Shown here: positions 1-5,466 of the stretch, piece after piece | Layout of the letters: every line of letters begins with the position of its first letter | How positions within the stretch are numbered: the stretch's first letter is position 1 | Assembly (NCBI GenBank): GCA_013812485.1 | Contig: JACCTJ010000343.1 | Coordinates: forward strand, 1-11,114 | DNA length: 11,114 nt | Origin: Thermoleophilaceae bacterium | GTDB lineage: Bacteria; Actinomycetota; Thermoleophilia; Solirubrobacterales; Thermoleophilaceae | Direction of reading: 5' to 3' | Translations under genes and position numbers: made by a program | The notes under the pieces: model-generated | The model's input: the letters and a program-made list of their open reading frames with translations, nothing else | Databases searched by the model: none | What the model was told of the DNA's origin: nothing

Positions 1-1
1 C

Positions 2-169
2 GAGGGCGGAGGGCGTACGCCCTCGCGCGCCGCCGCCCCCCGCCGACCGCGGCCCGACGGCGAAGGGCCGAGCTTCCTGGCCATGATCGGCGTGGTGGCG
101 GTCGTGGTCGCTTTGGTGATCGTCGTCTTCTTCGTGTTCGGCTACGTGCTCGGCCGGATCTTCCTCTGA
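2..169 (+). CDS. C-terminal fragment of an unidentified membrane-anchored protein
   Basis: This reading frame is open from the left edge and ends at a TGA at 167-169; about 55 residues are visible and the start lies outside the window. The visible part begins with a Gly/Arg/Pro/Ala-rich, probably disordered and basic stretch (about 23 residues). It ends in one strongly hydrophobic segment rich in Val, Ile, Leu and Phe (about 28 residues) that runs almost to the stop, so the chain finishes inside or just past the membrane. Basic residues before the helix and almost none after it suggest a tail-anchored or single-pass topology with the N-terminal part in the cytoplasm. I do not recognise the family. 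It precedes the zinc-ribbon gene on the same strand by about 70 bp, but that gene appears to have its own promoter. Confidence 0.6.
   Translation, partial: EGGGRTPSRAAAPRRPRPDGEGPSFLAMIGVVAVVVALVIVVFFVFGYVLGRIFL
9..24. repeat. 16-bp perfect palindrome inside a coding region
   Basis: The bases GAGGGCGTACGCCCTC read the same on both strands. An overlapping inverted pair, CGAGGGCG at 1-8 and CGCCCTCG at 18-25, is also present. It lies in the disordered Gly/Arg/Pro part of the partial CDS. GC-rich codons make such symmetry easier by chance, so no function is assigned. Confidence 0.4.
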
Positions 170-226
170 GACGACGGCCGCGGGCGCGCGGCGCGTTGCC
201 CTGGCGTGACGGCCCGGATTTCGAGG

Positions 227-232
227 TAGAAT
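227..232 (+). promoter_or_regulatory. Putative -10 box (TAGAAT) for the zinc-ribbon gene, near-leaderless
   Basis: TAGAAT differs from TATAAT at one base and stands out in GC-rich surroundings. Nine bases separate it from the ATG at 242, so transcription starting 6-8 bases past the box would begin within a few bases of the start codon. No Shine-Dalgarno sequence lies between. A convincing -35 is not visible; TTGCCC at 196-201 is too far away, and GTGACG at 206-211 is a partial match at short spacing. Confidence 0.5.
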
Positions 233-241
233 CCGCCGCTC

Positions 242-853
242 ATGCGCTCGCTCGCCCTCTTCGGCATCGAGAACAACGCGCTCAGCCTGGTCGCCGGGCT
301 GCTCGTGCTCTTCCTCGCGGCGCTCTGGCTCGCGCTCGTCTTCTACACCTACATGGACTCGCGCCGCCGGATCGCCGATCCCATGCTCGTCGGCACGGCG
401 GTCGTGGCCGCGCTCGTCTTTCCCTTCGTCGGGACGGTCGTGTACATGATCGTGCGCCCGCCGGAGTACCTCGAGGACGTGCGCGAGCGCGAGCTCGAGA
501 TCCAGGCCGCCGAGGCCCGGCTGTCGCAGCTCGAGGGCGACGTCTGCCCGTACTGCGACTTCGAGGTCGACAAGGACTTCCTGCGCTGCCCGAGCTGCCT
601 GCGTCGGCTCAAGGAGCAGTGCCGGACCTGCGCCAAGCCGCTCGACCCCCGCTGGAAGATCTGCCCCTACTGCGAGGCCGAGGTCTCGAGCGGTCAGAGC
701 CGGGGACGCAGCCGCGCGGCCGGCCGGCCGTCTGCTCCCCGCTCACGTCCGCCCGGCGCTAGCCGCGTGGCTGCGGGCGCTCCCCCCGTGGGCGCTCCCG
801 CGGTGGGCGAGGGTGCGCAGGCGGGTGGCGCCGTGAGCCCGCCCGCCGGCTGA
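242..853 (+). CDS. Membrane-anchored double zinc-ribbon protein, function unknown
   Basis: A 203-residue protein. Two hydrophobic segments (about residues 14-36 and 48-71) form a hairpin that resembles the PLDc_N-type two-helix membrane module. A charged, probably helical linker (about 75-98) follows. Then come two zinc ribbons: Cys102/105 with Cys116/119, and Cys127/130 with Cys141/144, each a pair of CxxC knuckles, as in DZANK-type double zinc ribbons. The tail from about residue 149 is rich in Ala, Gly, Pro, Ser and Arg and is probably disordered. The ATG is chosen because the membrane segment starts just after it and a -10 box lies 9 bases upstream. The gene ends 32 bp before ndk. Zinc binding is predicted from the cysteine pattern. 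The biological role is unknown; a scaffold or sensor at the inner membrane is only a guess. Confidence 0.85.
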   Translation: MRSLALFGIENNALSLVAGLLVLFLAALWLALVFYTYMDSRRRIADPMLVGTAVVAALVFPFVGTVVYMIVRPPEYLEDVRERELEIQAAEARLSQLEGDVCPYCDFEVDKDFLRCPSCLRRLKEQCRTCAKPLDPRWKICPYCEAEVSSGQSRGRSRAAGRPSAPRSRPPGASRVAAGAPPVGAPAVGEGAQAGGAVSPPAG

Positions 854-859
854 GCCGGC
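845..859 (+). other. Short GC hairpin spanning the zinc-ribbon stop codon
   Basis: GCCGGC, then the TGA stop codon, then GCCGGC can fold into a 6-bp stem with a 3-base loop. A pyrimidine-rich stretch follows but no run of T, so this is not a classical intrinsic terminator. It might weakly attenuate read-through into ndk or stabilise the mRNA 3' end. Confidence 0.25.
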
Positions 860-875
860 CCTTCCTTCCGCCCCC

Positions 876-880
876 AGGAG
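876..880 (+). promoter_or_regulatory. Shine-Dalgarno AGGAG for ndk
   Basis: AGGAG sits 5 bases before the ndk ATG at 886. This is one of the few clear Shine-Dalgarno sequences in the window and fixes the ndk start. It contrasts with the leaderless-looking starts elsewhere here. Confidence 0.75.
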
Positions 881-885
881 ATCGC

Positions 886-1293
886 ATGGAGCGTACGCTC
901 ATCCTCGTCAAGCCGGACGCCTTCGCCCGCGGCCTGAGCGGCGAGATCATCGCCCGCTTCGAGCGCAAGGGGCTGGTGATCGCCGCCCTCCAGCAGATGA
1001 TGGTCGAGCGCGATCTCGCCGAGCGCCATTACGCCGAGCACCGCGACAAGCCCTTCTTCTCCGACCTCGTCGAGTTCATCACCGGCGGCCCGCTCGTCGC
1101 CATGGTGCTCGAGGGCACGAGTGCCATCGCGGCCGCCCGTCAGGTCATCGGGGCCACCGACCCCCTCGAGGCCCACGCCGGCTCGATCCGCGGCGAGTAC
1201 GGCCTCGATGTCCAGACCAACCTCGTCCACGGCTCGGACTCCTCCGAGTCCGCCGAGCACGAGATCGGGCTGTTCTTCCCTAAGCTCGGGTAG
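886..1293 (+). CDS. ndk: Nucleoside diphosphate kinase
   Basis: A 135-residue protein, full length for bacterial NDK. It transfers the gamma-phosphate of ATP to other nucleoside diphosphates through a phosphohistidine, balancing cytoplasmic NTP and dNTP pools. The N-terminal strand with Lys9 of the TLxLVKPDA-type motif, Arg85 and Asn112 are all present. The catalytic histidine is His115 in the signature N-x-V-H-G-S-D-S (residues 112-119). The C-terminal SAEHEIGLFF segment is also typical. The start is supported by AGGAG five bases upstream. maf follows 31 bp downstream on the same strand, giving a small nucleotide-housekeeping unit. Nothing looks damaged. Confidence 0.97.
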   Translation: MERTLILVKPDAFARGLSGEIIARFERKGLVIAALQQMMVERDLAERHYAEHRDKPFFSDLVEFITGGPLVAMVLEGTSAIAAARQVIGATDPLEAHAGSIRGEYGLDVQTNLVHGSDSSESAEHEIGLFFPKLG

Positions 1294-1324
1294 TTCGGAG
1301 CGCCCGCCAAGCGGTCAGCCGGAG

Positions 1325-1876
1325 GTGACGACGGTTCTCACACTGGCCTCGCGCTCCCCGCAGCGGCGCGCGATCCTCGAACAGCTCGGGGTCCACTTCA
1401 GGGTCGAGGTTCCCGACGTGGAGGAGACGGATGAGGGGAAGCCTCGGGATCTCGTGCTCGAGAACGCCCGGCGCAAGGCCGAGGCGGTCGAGGGGGCGCT
1501 GGTGCTCGGCGTCGACACCACGGTCGCGCTCGATGGTCGCCCCTACGGCAAGCCGCGTGACCGCGCGGAGGCGGCGGCCATGGTGGGCGCGCTGTCGGGC
1601 CGCGAGCACGAGGTGTGGAGCGGGATCGCGCTGCGCGATCGCGGTCGCCTGGCCAGCGCGGCGGCACGGACGGTCGTGCGCTTTCGCACGCTTCGCGCCG
1701 GGGAGCTCGACTGGTACCTGGACACCGGGGAGTGGCGTGATCGCGCCGGCGGGTACGCGATCCAGAAGCGTGGGGCGGCTCTCGTCGAGGCCATCGAGGG
1801 CGACTTCTGGAACGTCGTCGGTCTGCCCGTGGCGGCTCTGGTGGCGCTGGCGCCGGAGCTGGTCTCGCCCCGCTGA
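1325..1876 (+). CDS. maf: Maf family nucleoside triphosphate pyrophosphatase (dTTP/UTP type)
   Basis: A 183-residue protein of normal Maf length. The family hydrolyses non-canonical or excess nucleoside triphosphates to monophosphates and has been linked to cell-division control. The N-terminal LASRSPQRR (residues 7-15) is the Maf signature loop. Asp64 in GVDTTV is the expected catalytic acid, followed by GKP at 75-77 and LSGREHEV at 90-97. Tyr144-Ala-Ile-Gln and the NVVGLP segment (163-168) follow. The Ile-Gln pair fits the YhdE-like dTTP/UTP subgroup rather than the m7GTP (YceF) subgroup. The GTG at 1325 is the only canonical start that leaves the usual short N-terminus; the frame is open further upstream but has no sensible start. 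Oddly, this GTG lies inside the string GGAGGTGA (1321-1328), itself a perfect Shine-Dalgarno match. It may be translated by coupling to ndk. Confidence 0.92.
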   Translation: MTTVLTLASRSPQRRAILEQLGVHFRVEVPDVEETDEGKPRDLVLENARRKAEAVEGALVLGVDTTVALDGRPYGKPRDRAEAAAMVGALSGREHEVWSGIALRDRGRLASAAARTVVRFRTLRAGELDWYLDTGEWRDRAGGYAIQKRGAALVEAIEGDFWNVVGLPVAALVALAPELVSPR

Positions 1877-1882
1877 GGATCG

Positions 1883-1914
1883 CCGCGGCCGCAGGCCACA
1901 CCGGCGCGCCGCGG
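1883..1914. terminator. Possible bidirectional hairpin between convergent maf and murT
   Basis: The 45 bp between the two convergent stop codons (1877-1921) contain CCGCGGC (1883-1889) and its complement GCCGCGG (1908-1914), a 7-bp stem with an 18-base loop. There is no T tract on either strand. The position suits a shared terminator, but the sequence evidence is weak in such GC-rich DNA. Confidence 0.2.
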
Positions 1915-1921
1915 TCTCGGC

Positions 1922-3277
1922 TCAGGCCGACCAGCGCGGCGCCACGCCGCGATCGGCCAGGAGGTCGCGCAGCTCGAGCAGAGCCGTGTAGGTAGGAAGC
2001 GCGTACAGCGGGAGCCCGTTGCCCGCGGCCACGGCGGCGTCGAGAGAGCGCCCGAGGTCGCGGTCGACGACGATCGGCGCCTCCACGCCCGCGTACTTCA
2101 TGCGCAGCGCCATCTCCTCGGCTCGCGTGCCCGCGCAGGTGACCCGGCTGATGCGTCCGGCCACACCCTCGAAGTCCGCGTCCCACACCCAGGAGACGTC
2201 GCGGCCGTCGGCGATGCCGTCGTTGAGCGCGATCCACAGGTCGAGCGCGCCGTCCTCGAGCGCCAGGGTCCGAAGCACCTCGTTGGCGCCGGCCGGGTTC
2301 TTGACGAGCATGATCGAGACCGCGCGGCCATCGACCTCGAGCGTCTCGACCCGCCCGAAGGCCGCACGAGCGCCTTCGAGGCCGGCCTTGACCTGAGCCA
2401 GCGGAACCCCCAGGGCCAACGCGGTCGCCGTGGCGGCGAGCGCGTTGTAGACGTTGTAGAGCCCCGGCAGCGGGAGCCGCAGCTCGACCGCGCCACTCGA
2501 CGTGCGTACGCGCACGTTCGAGCCCGACATTCCGCGCAGCACCACGCGCTCGGCCACGACCTCGGGCTCGGGGCGGCGCTGGCCGCAGTTGGGGCACGAG
2601 TAGCGGCCGAGGTGAGCCAGATAGACCGCCGCGTAGGCGTAGGCGTGGTCGCAGCGGCCGCAGCGCTTGGAGTCGGCGGCGTGCTGGAGCTCCGCCAGCG
2701 CCAGAGAGTCGTCGGCGACTCCGAAGTAGACCACCCGCGGATGACCGCGCCCGAGGTCGGCCACGAGCGGATCGTCGGCGTTGAGCACGAGCCGGGTGCC
2801 CTCGGGCTGCTCGGCCACCATCTCGCTCCAGCGCTCGGCGAGCACGGCGAGCTCGCCGTAGCGATCGAGCTGGTCGCGGAAGAGGTTCGAGAGCAGAAAG
2901 GTGTGCGGGCGCAGGTCGCGCGCGACCGCGGGCAGCCAGGCCTCGTCGACCTCGAACAGACCCAGCTCGTCGCCGCCCGGGCGCGCGTCGAGCATGGCCG
3001 TGGCCACGCCCCCGTTCATGTTCGAGCCCGTGCGGTTGTGAACGAGCCCGATCCCCGCGCGCTCGAACACGCTCGCCAGCATGGCGGCGGTGGTCGTCTT
3101 GCCGTTGGTGGCCGAGATGACCACCGAGCCTCGGCCGAGCCGCGGCGCCAGCGTGGCGATCGCTCGCGGGTCGAGGCGCAGCAGCACGCGGCCGGGCACG
3201 GTGGTGCCGCCGCCGCGCAGGCGCCGCGAGGCGGCGCGCGCCGTACGGGCCACGGCGAGCTTGGCGGCCAGCATCAT
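1922..3277 (-). CDS. murT: MurT-type Mur ligase (lipid II isoglutaminyl synthase, ligase subunit)
   Basis: A 451-residue protein. MurT activates the D-glutamate alpha-carboxyl of lipid II with ATP, and its partner GatD supplies ammonia from glutamine, giving D-isoglutamine. The P-loop GKTTT is at residues 59-63, inside a Mur-ligase central domain with NADDP at 166-170. A Cys4 zinc ribbon (Cys206/209 and Cys228/231) is inserted in that domain, a MurT hallmark absent from MurC-F. LPGLYNVYNALAA (269-282) leads into the C-terminal DUF1727 domain. This holds the KNPAG motif (326-330) and the Asp-rich segment around D353/D357/D360, where the Asp that cooperates with the GatD catalytic site is expected. 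Two adjacent ATGs are possible starts; the first is used. The preceding ORF ends 20 bp upstream, and no Shine-Dalgarno is visible. No gatD lies next to it: downstream is the convergent maf gene. Confidence 0.92.
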   Translation of the reverse strand: MMLAAKLAVARTARAASRRLRGGGTTVPGRVLLRLDPRAIATLAPRLGRGSVVISATNGKTTTAAMLASVFERAGIGLVHNRTGSNMNGGVATAMLDARPGGDELGLFEVDEAWLPAVARDLRPHTFLLSNLFRDQLDRYGELAVLAERWSEMVAEQPEGTRLVLNADDPLVADLGRGHPRVVYFGVADDSLALAELQHAADSKRCGRCDHAYAYAAVYLAHLGRYSCPNCGQRRPEPEVVAERVVLRGMSGSNVRVRTSSGAVELRLPLPGLYNVYNALAATATALALGVPLAQVKAGLEGARAAFGRVETLEVDGRAVSIMLVKNPAGANEVLRTLALEDGALDLWIALNDGIADGRDVSWVWDADFEGVAGRISRVTCAGTRAEEMALRMKYAGVEAPIVVDRDLGRSLDAAVAAGNGLPLYALPTYTALLELRDLLADRGVAPRWSA

Positions 3278-3297
3278 GGCGCGCCCGGGGCCTGACC

Positions 3298-3633
3298 CTA
3301 GGCGGGAGCGGAGTCGACGCTGGCCTGGGCGGCCTCCAGGGCAGTCCAGTAGGCGTCCTCGGGATCTCCGGCGGCGGCGGACGGCCGGCTGGGGAGCTCG
3401 AGCCCGCCCGGCGTCGCGGCGCCGTCCACCCCGACCTCGCGGACCTCCCAGCCGTAGGCCGGCGGCCGCTCGGGTCCGACGACCGACGACCGGCGAATCG
3501 TCACCTCGAGCCGGCGCCGCGCCAGCCGGGCGGGGACCGTCGCGGCGGCCGGCGCACCAGTTTGCGCCAGCGCTCGCACCGGCGCGAGCGTGCGCTCGGC
3601 CGCCAGCACCGCGATCCGGTCGGCGCAGTCCAC
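3298..3633 (-). CDS. Small protein of unknown function between namH and murT
   Basis: A 111-residue ORF starting with GTG, 12 bp after the namH stop and ending 20 bp before murT, so it fits the leftward transcription unit. Third codon positions are almost all G or C, as in the neighbouring genes. The product has a helical-looking Ala/Arg-rich N-terminal half and a central strand-like basic segment (about residues 40-50). A Gly/Pro-rich linker and a C-terminal helix with D-x2-YWTALEAAQ-like character follow. There is one cysteine (residue 3), no membrane segment, no signal peptide and no motif I recognise. It lies in the same reading frame as namH, with only the TGA and four codons between, so it could also be a detached C-terminal extension of that gene. 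A strong ribosome-binding site is lacking, which suggests translational coupling or leaves some doubt that it is expressed. Confidence 0.6.
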   Translation of the reverse strand: MDCADRIAVLAAERTLAPVRALAQTGAPAAATVPARLARRRLEVTIRRSSVVGPERPPAYGWEVREVGVDGAATPGGLELPSRPSAAAGDPEDAYWTALEAAQASVDSAPA

Positions 3634-3645
3634 TCGGCCCGCCGC

Positions 3646-5265
3646 TCAGCCCGAGGACGTCGCGGGCGCGGCGAGGTCGCGTCGCGCCTCGGCGCCCGCA
3701 GCTCCCTCGGGCGTGGAGACGGCCTTCTCGGCCTGACCTCGGCTCAGCGGCTCGGAGTGCAGCCGGCGGTCGTCCGAGGTTAGGCAGCGCCCGGTGGCCA
3801 GCTCGAACTGCCAGCCGTGCAGCGTGCAGGTGAGGATGCCGTCCTCGACCACGCCGAAGCGCGTCAGGTCGGCTTTCAGGTGCGGGCAGCGGCGCTGGAC
3901 GAGGAAGTCGCCGCACTCCCACATCTGCTGGTCGTGGAACTGCTCGGCGTAGTAGCCCTCCGCGTACTGGATGCGCTCCTCGGTGAGGGTCTTGAAGAAG
4001 TTGTAGACGTACTCGTTGAACGGACCTCTGCGCTCGGCCTCGAAGCGGCACGAGAGGAACAGCTGGTTGATCCAGTCCTCGTAGCGGTTGACGATGCACG
4101 ACTCGACGAGCGCCGGGTCGACGCCGATGCGGTACTCCCACTCCTCCCCGCGCCACGGGTAGACCCGCCGCTGCTGGAAGTCGATCATCGTGGCCTGCTC
4201 GCCGCAGTCGAGCAGGAGCCTCCCGTTGACCCCGATGCAGGTCATGTCGGCCTGCTCGAGGAGCGGATCGAACCAGTCGCGCAGCGAGGCCACTATGTCG
4301 ACCTGCCCGCGAGGCCACGTCGCCTTGGCCGCCGCGATCCCGGTCTGCTCGCGCGCCTTGTAGGCCTCGAGGTAGGCCCGCTTGTCGGCGAAGATGGCGC
4401 GCACCTCGTCGTCGGGCACCGGATGGGAGATCGTGCACTTGCCCTCCCCGAAGCTGGCGGAGCTGCCCGGGATCAGTCCGCGGCCGCCCTCCCGACCCTG
4501 CTCGGCAAGGAACTCGAGGAAGACGGTCTGGTCGGGGAAGATGTTGGTCGGATCGCGGTCGAGGTCGTTGAAGTGGAAGAGGTCGTCGTCGAGGAAGCAC
4601 GGCGGTCCTGCGGAGGGGAAGACGAAGTCGGCGCCGACCTGCTCCACGTAGCGCTGCGCGCGGAGCAGCTGGTTCGCGCGCTTCTTGCGCCCGAGCATGG
4701 CCTTCTTGGCCTCGGGGAAGCGGTAGACCATCGGGTACCAGATGGCGCCCGAGAACTGGAGGAAGTGGGCGTCGTAGTGGCCGAGCGCACTCAGGGCGTC
4801 GAGATCGAGGGGACGCGAATCGTTCTGGTCGAATATGCGTGTCTCACCGTCGTCGAGGATCATCCCCGAGTCGCCGAGGGGCCCGTCGGTGGGCGCGACG
4901 GCGGCGGCGATCGTCACGGTGAGGCCGTCGAGTTCGACCGGCTCGAGGTTGTGGGTGTGGACGAACCGGGTGAAGCCGATCCCCCGCAGGGCCCGTTCCA
5001 TCAGCGGAAGCGGGTAGTCGGGCAGCAGCACCGTCGTCTCCTTCGAGATGTGCTCGCGCAGGAAGCGAGGGTCGAAGTGGTCGTGGTGAAGGTGGGAGAT
5101 GTAGAGGTAGGTCGGGCTCCCGATCTCCTCGGGGTCGATCCCGCGGTTGCTGGGGAAGGGAAACCACGACTCGAAGTAGGCCGCGTTGAACCAGGGGTCG
5201 CACAGAATCGATCCGTGGCGAGTCTCGATGAAGAGCCCGGCGTGGCCTACGGAGGTGACGCGCAC
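3646..5265 (-). CDS. namH: NamH-like UDP-N-acetylmuramate hydroxylase (metallo-beta-lactamase fold plus Rieske domain)
   Basis: A 539-residue cytoplasmic protein. NamH hydroxylates the N-acetyl group of UDP-MurNAc, giving the N-glycolyl muramic acid known from mycobacteria and relatives; it is distantly related to CMP-sialic acid hydroxylase. The N-terminal half is a metallo-beta-lactamase-like domain with a complete HxHxDH motif (His58, His60, Asp62, His63). A middle region carries the NamH-style SGAIWYP, SAGPPCFL and NEYVYNFFK segments. The C-terminal Rieske [2Fe-2S] site is C-x-H-x17-C-x2-H (Cys460, His462, Cys480, His483). MBL before Rieske is the NamH order and the reverse of the order I recall for sialic acid hydroxylase. 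About 35 residues of low-complexity Ala/Gly/Ser tail follow. The GTG at 5265 is chosen because the MRVTSVGHAG-like N-terminus matches the family and a TAGACT box lies 7 bases upstream, making it probably leaderless. It shares a strand with murT and diverges from mreB. The substrate is inferred from family likeness. Confidence 0.85.
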   Translation of the reverse strand: MRVTSVGHAGLFIETRHGSILCDPWFNAAYFESWFPFPSNRGIDPEEIGSPTYLYISHLHHDHFDPRFLREHISKETTVLLPDYPLPLMERALRGIGFTRFVHTHNLEPVELDGLTVTIAAAVAPTDGPLGDSGMILDDGETRIFDQNDSRPLDLDALSALGHYDAHFLQFSGAIWYPMVYRFPEAKKAMLGRKKRANQLLRAQRYVEQVGADFVFPSAGPPCFLDDDLFHFNDLDRDPTNIFPDQTVFLEFLAEQGREGGRGLIPGSSASFGEGKCTISHPVPDDEVRAIFADKRAYLEAYKAREQTGIAAAKATWPRGQVDIVASLRDWFDPLLEQADMTCIGVNGRLLLDCGEQATMIDFQQRRVYPWRGEEWEYRIGVDPALVESCIVNRYEDWINQLFLSCRFEAERRGPFNEYVYNFFKTLTEERIQYAEGYYAEQFHDQQMWECGDFLVQRRCPHLKADLTRFGVVEDGILTCTLHGWQFELATGRCLTSDDRRLHSEPLSRGQAEKAVSTPEGAAGAEARRDLAAPATSSG

Positions 5266-5272
5266 CGGCTCG

Positions 5273-5278
5273 AGTCTA
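5273..5278 (-). promoter_or_regulatory. Putative -10 box (TAGACT) for namH, leaderless
   Basis: On the minus strand TAGACT is followed by 7 bases and then the namH GTG, so the transcript probably starts at the start codon itself. TTGAGG, a possible -35, lies on the minus strand at 5301-5306, but the 22-base spacer is longer than the usual 16-18. Confidence 0.55.
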
Positions 5279-5331
5279 GCCCGCAAGGCAGCCGTCTCCC
5301 CCTCAATCGCCGCCTCGGCGTCCGCTAGACT
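5273..5331. repeat. Inverted repeat AGTCTAGC / GCTAGACT in the namH-mreB divergent promoter region
   Basis: An 8-bp arm at 5273-5280 is repeated in inverted orientation at 5324-5331, with 43 bases between. Each arm carries a TAGACT box pointing outward. The left one fits the namH start. The right one (5326-5331) could be a distal rightward promoter about 135 bp upstream of the mreB ATG. The rest of the 201-bp intergenic region (5266-5466) shows no ORF that I would call and no other clear element besides the proximal mreB box. Confidence 0.45.
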
Positions 5332-5422
5332 GCCGCCTCGCGGAGGCCGTTCGACCCGTCCGTGCGGGAACTCGCAACCGGCGGCGAGAGCCGGGCTCCC
5401 GGAGCGAGTGCGCTCGGCCGCA

Positions 5423-5456
5423 TTGACTGCACGCGCGAGACGACGGCGGCTAGTCT
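5423..5456 (+). promoter_or_regulatory. Putative mreB promoter (TTGACT ... TAGTCT), near-leaderless
   Basis: TAGTCT at 5451-5456 lies 10 bases before the mreB ATG. TTGACT at 5423-5428 matches five of six bases of the -35 consensus, but the spacer is 22 bases, as for the TTGAGG candidate at namH. No Shine-Dalgarno precedes the ATG. This promoter would drive mreB-mreC-mreD-mrdA. Confidence 0.5.
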
Positions 5457-5466
5457 CGACACCGAT

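Noticed and set aside
1883..1914. A strong intrinsic terminator between maf and murT
   Set aside because: Only a 7-bp stem with a long loop and no T tract is present; it is kept as a low-confidence feature, not as a finding.
3295..3300. A TAGGGT box on the minus strand upstream of murT
   Set aside because: It overlaps the stop codon of the preceding ORF and lies 17 bases from the ATG, farther than the other leaderless-type boxes. No -35 is visible, so co-transcription with the upstream genes is the simpler reading.
3817..5328. A 503-codon open frame on the plus strand opposite namH
   Set aside because: namH on the other strand carries intact MBL and Rieske motifs. The opposite frame is Glu/Val/Leu/Arg-rich shadow sequence without recognisable motifs.
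5362..5466. An in-frame N-terminal extension of mreB from GTG at 5362
   Set aside because: It would add 35 residues unlike any MreB N-terminus and would cross the promoter-like TTGACT and TAGTCT elements. The ATG at 5467 gives the normal family start.
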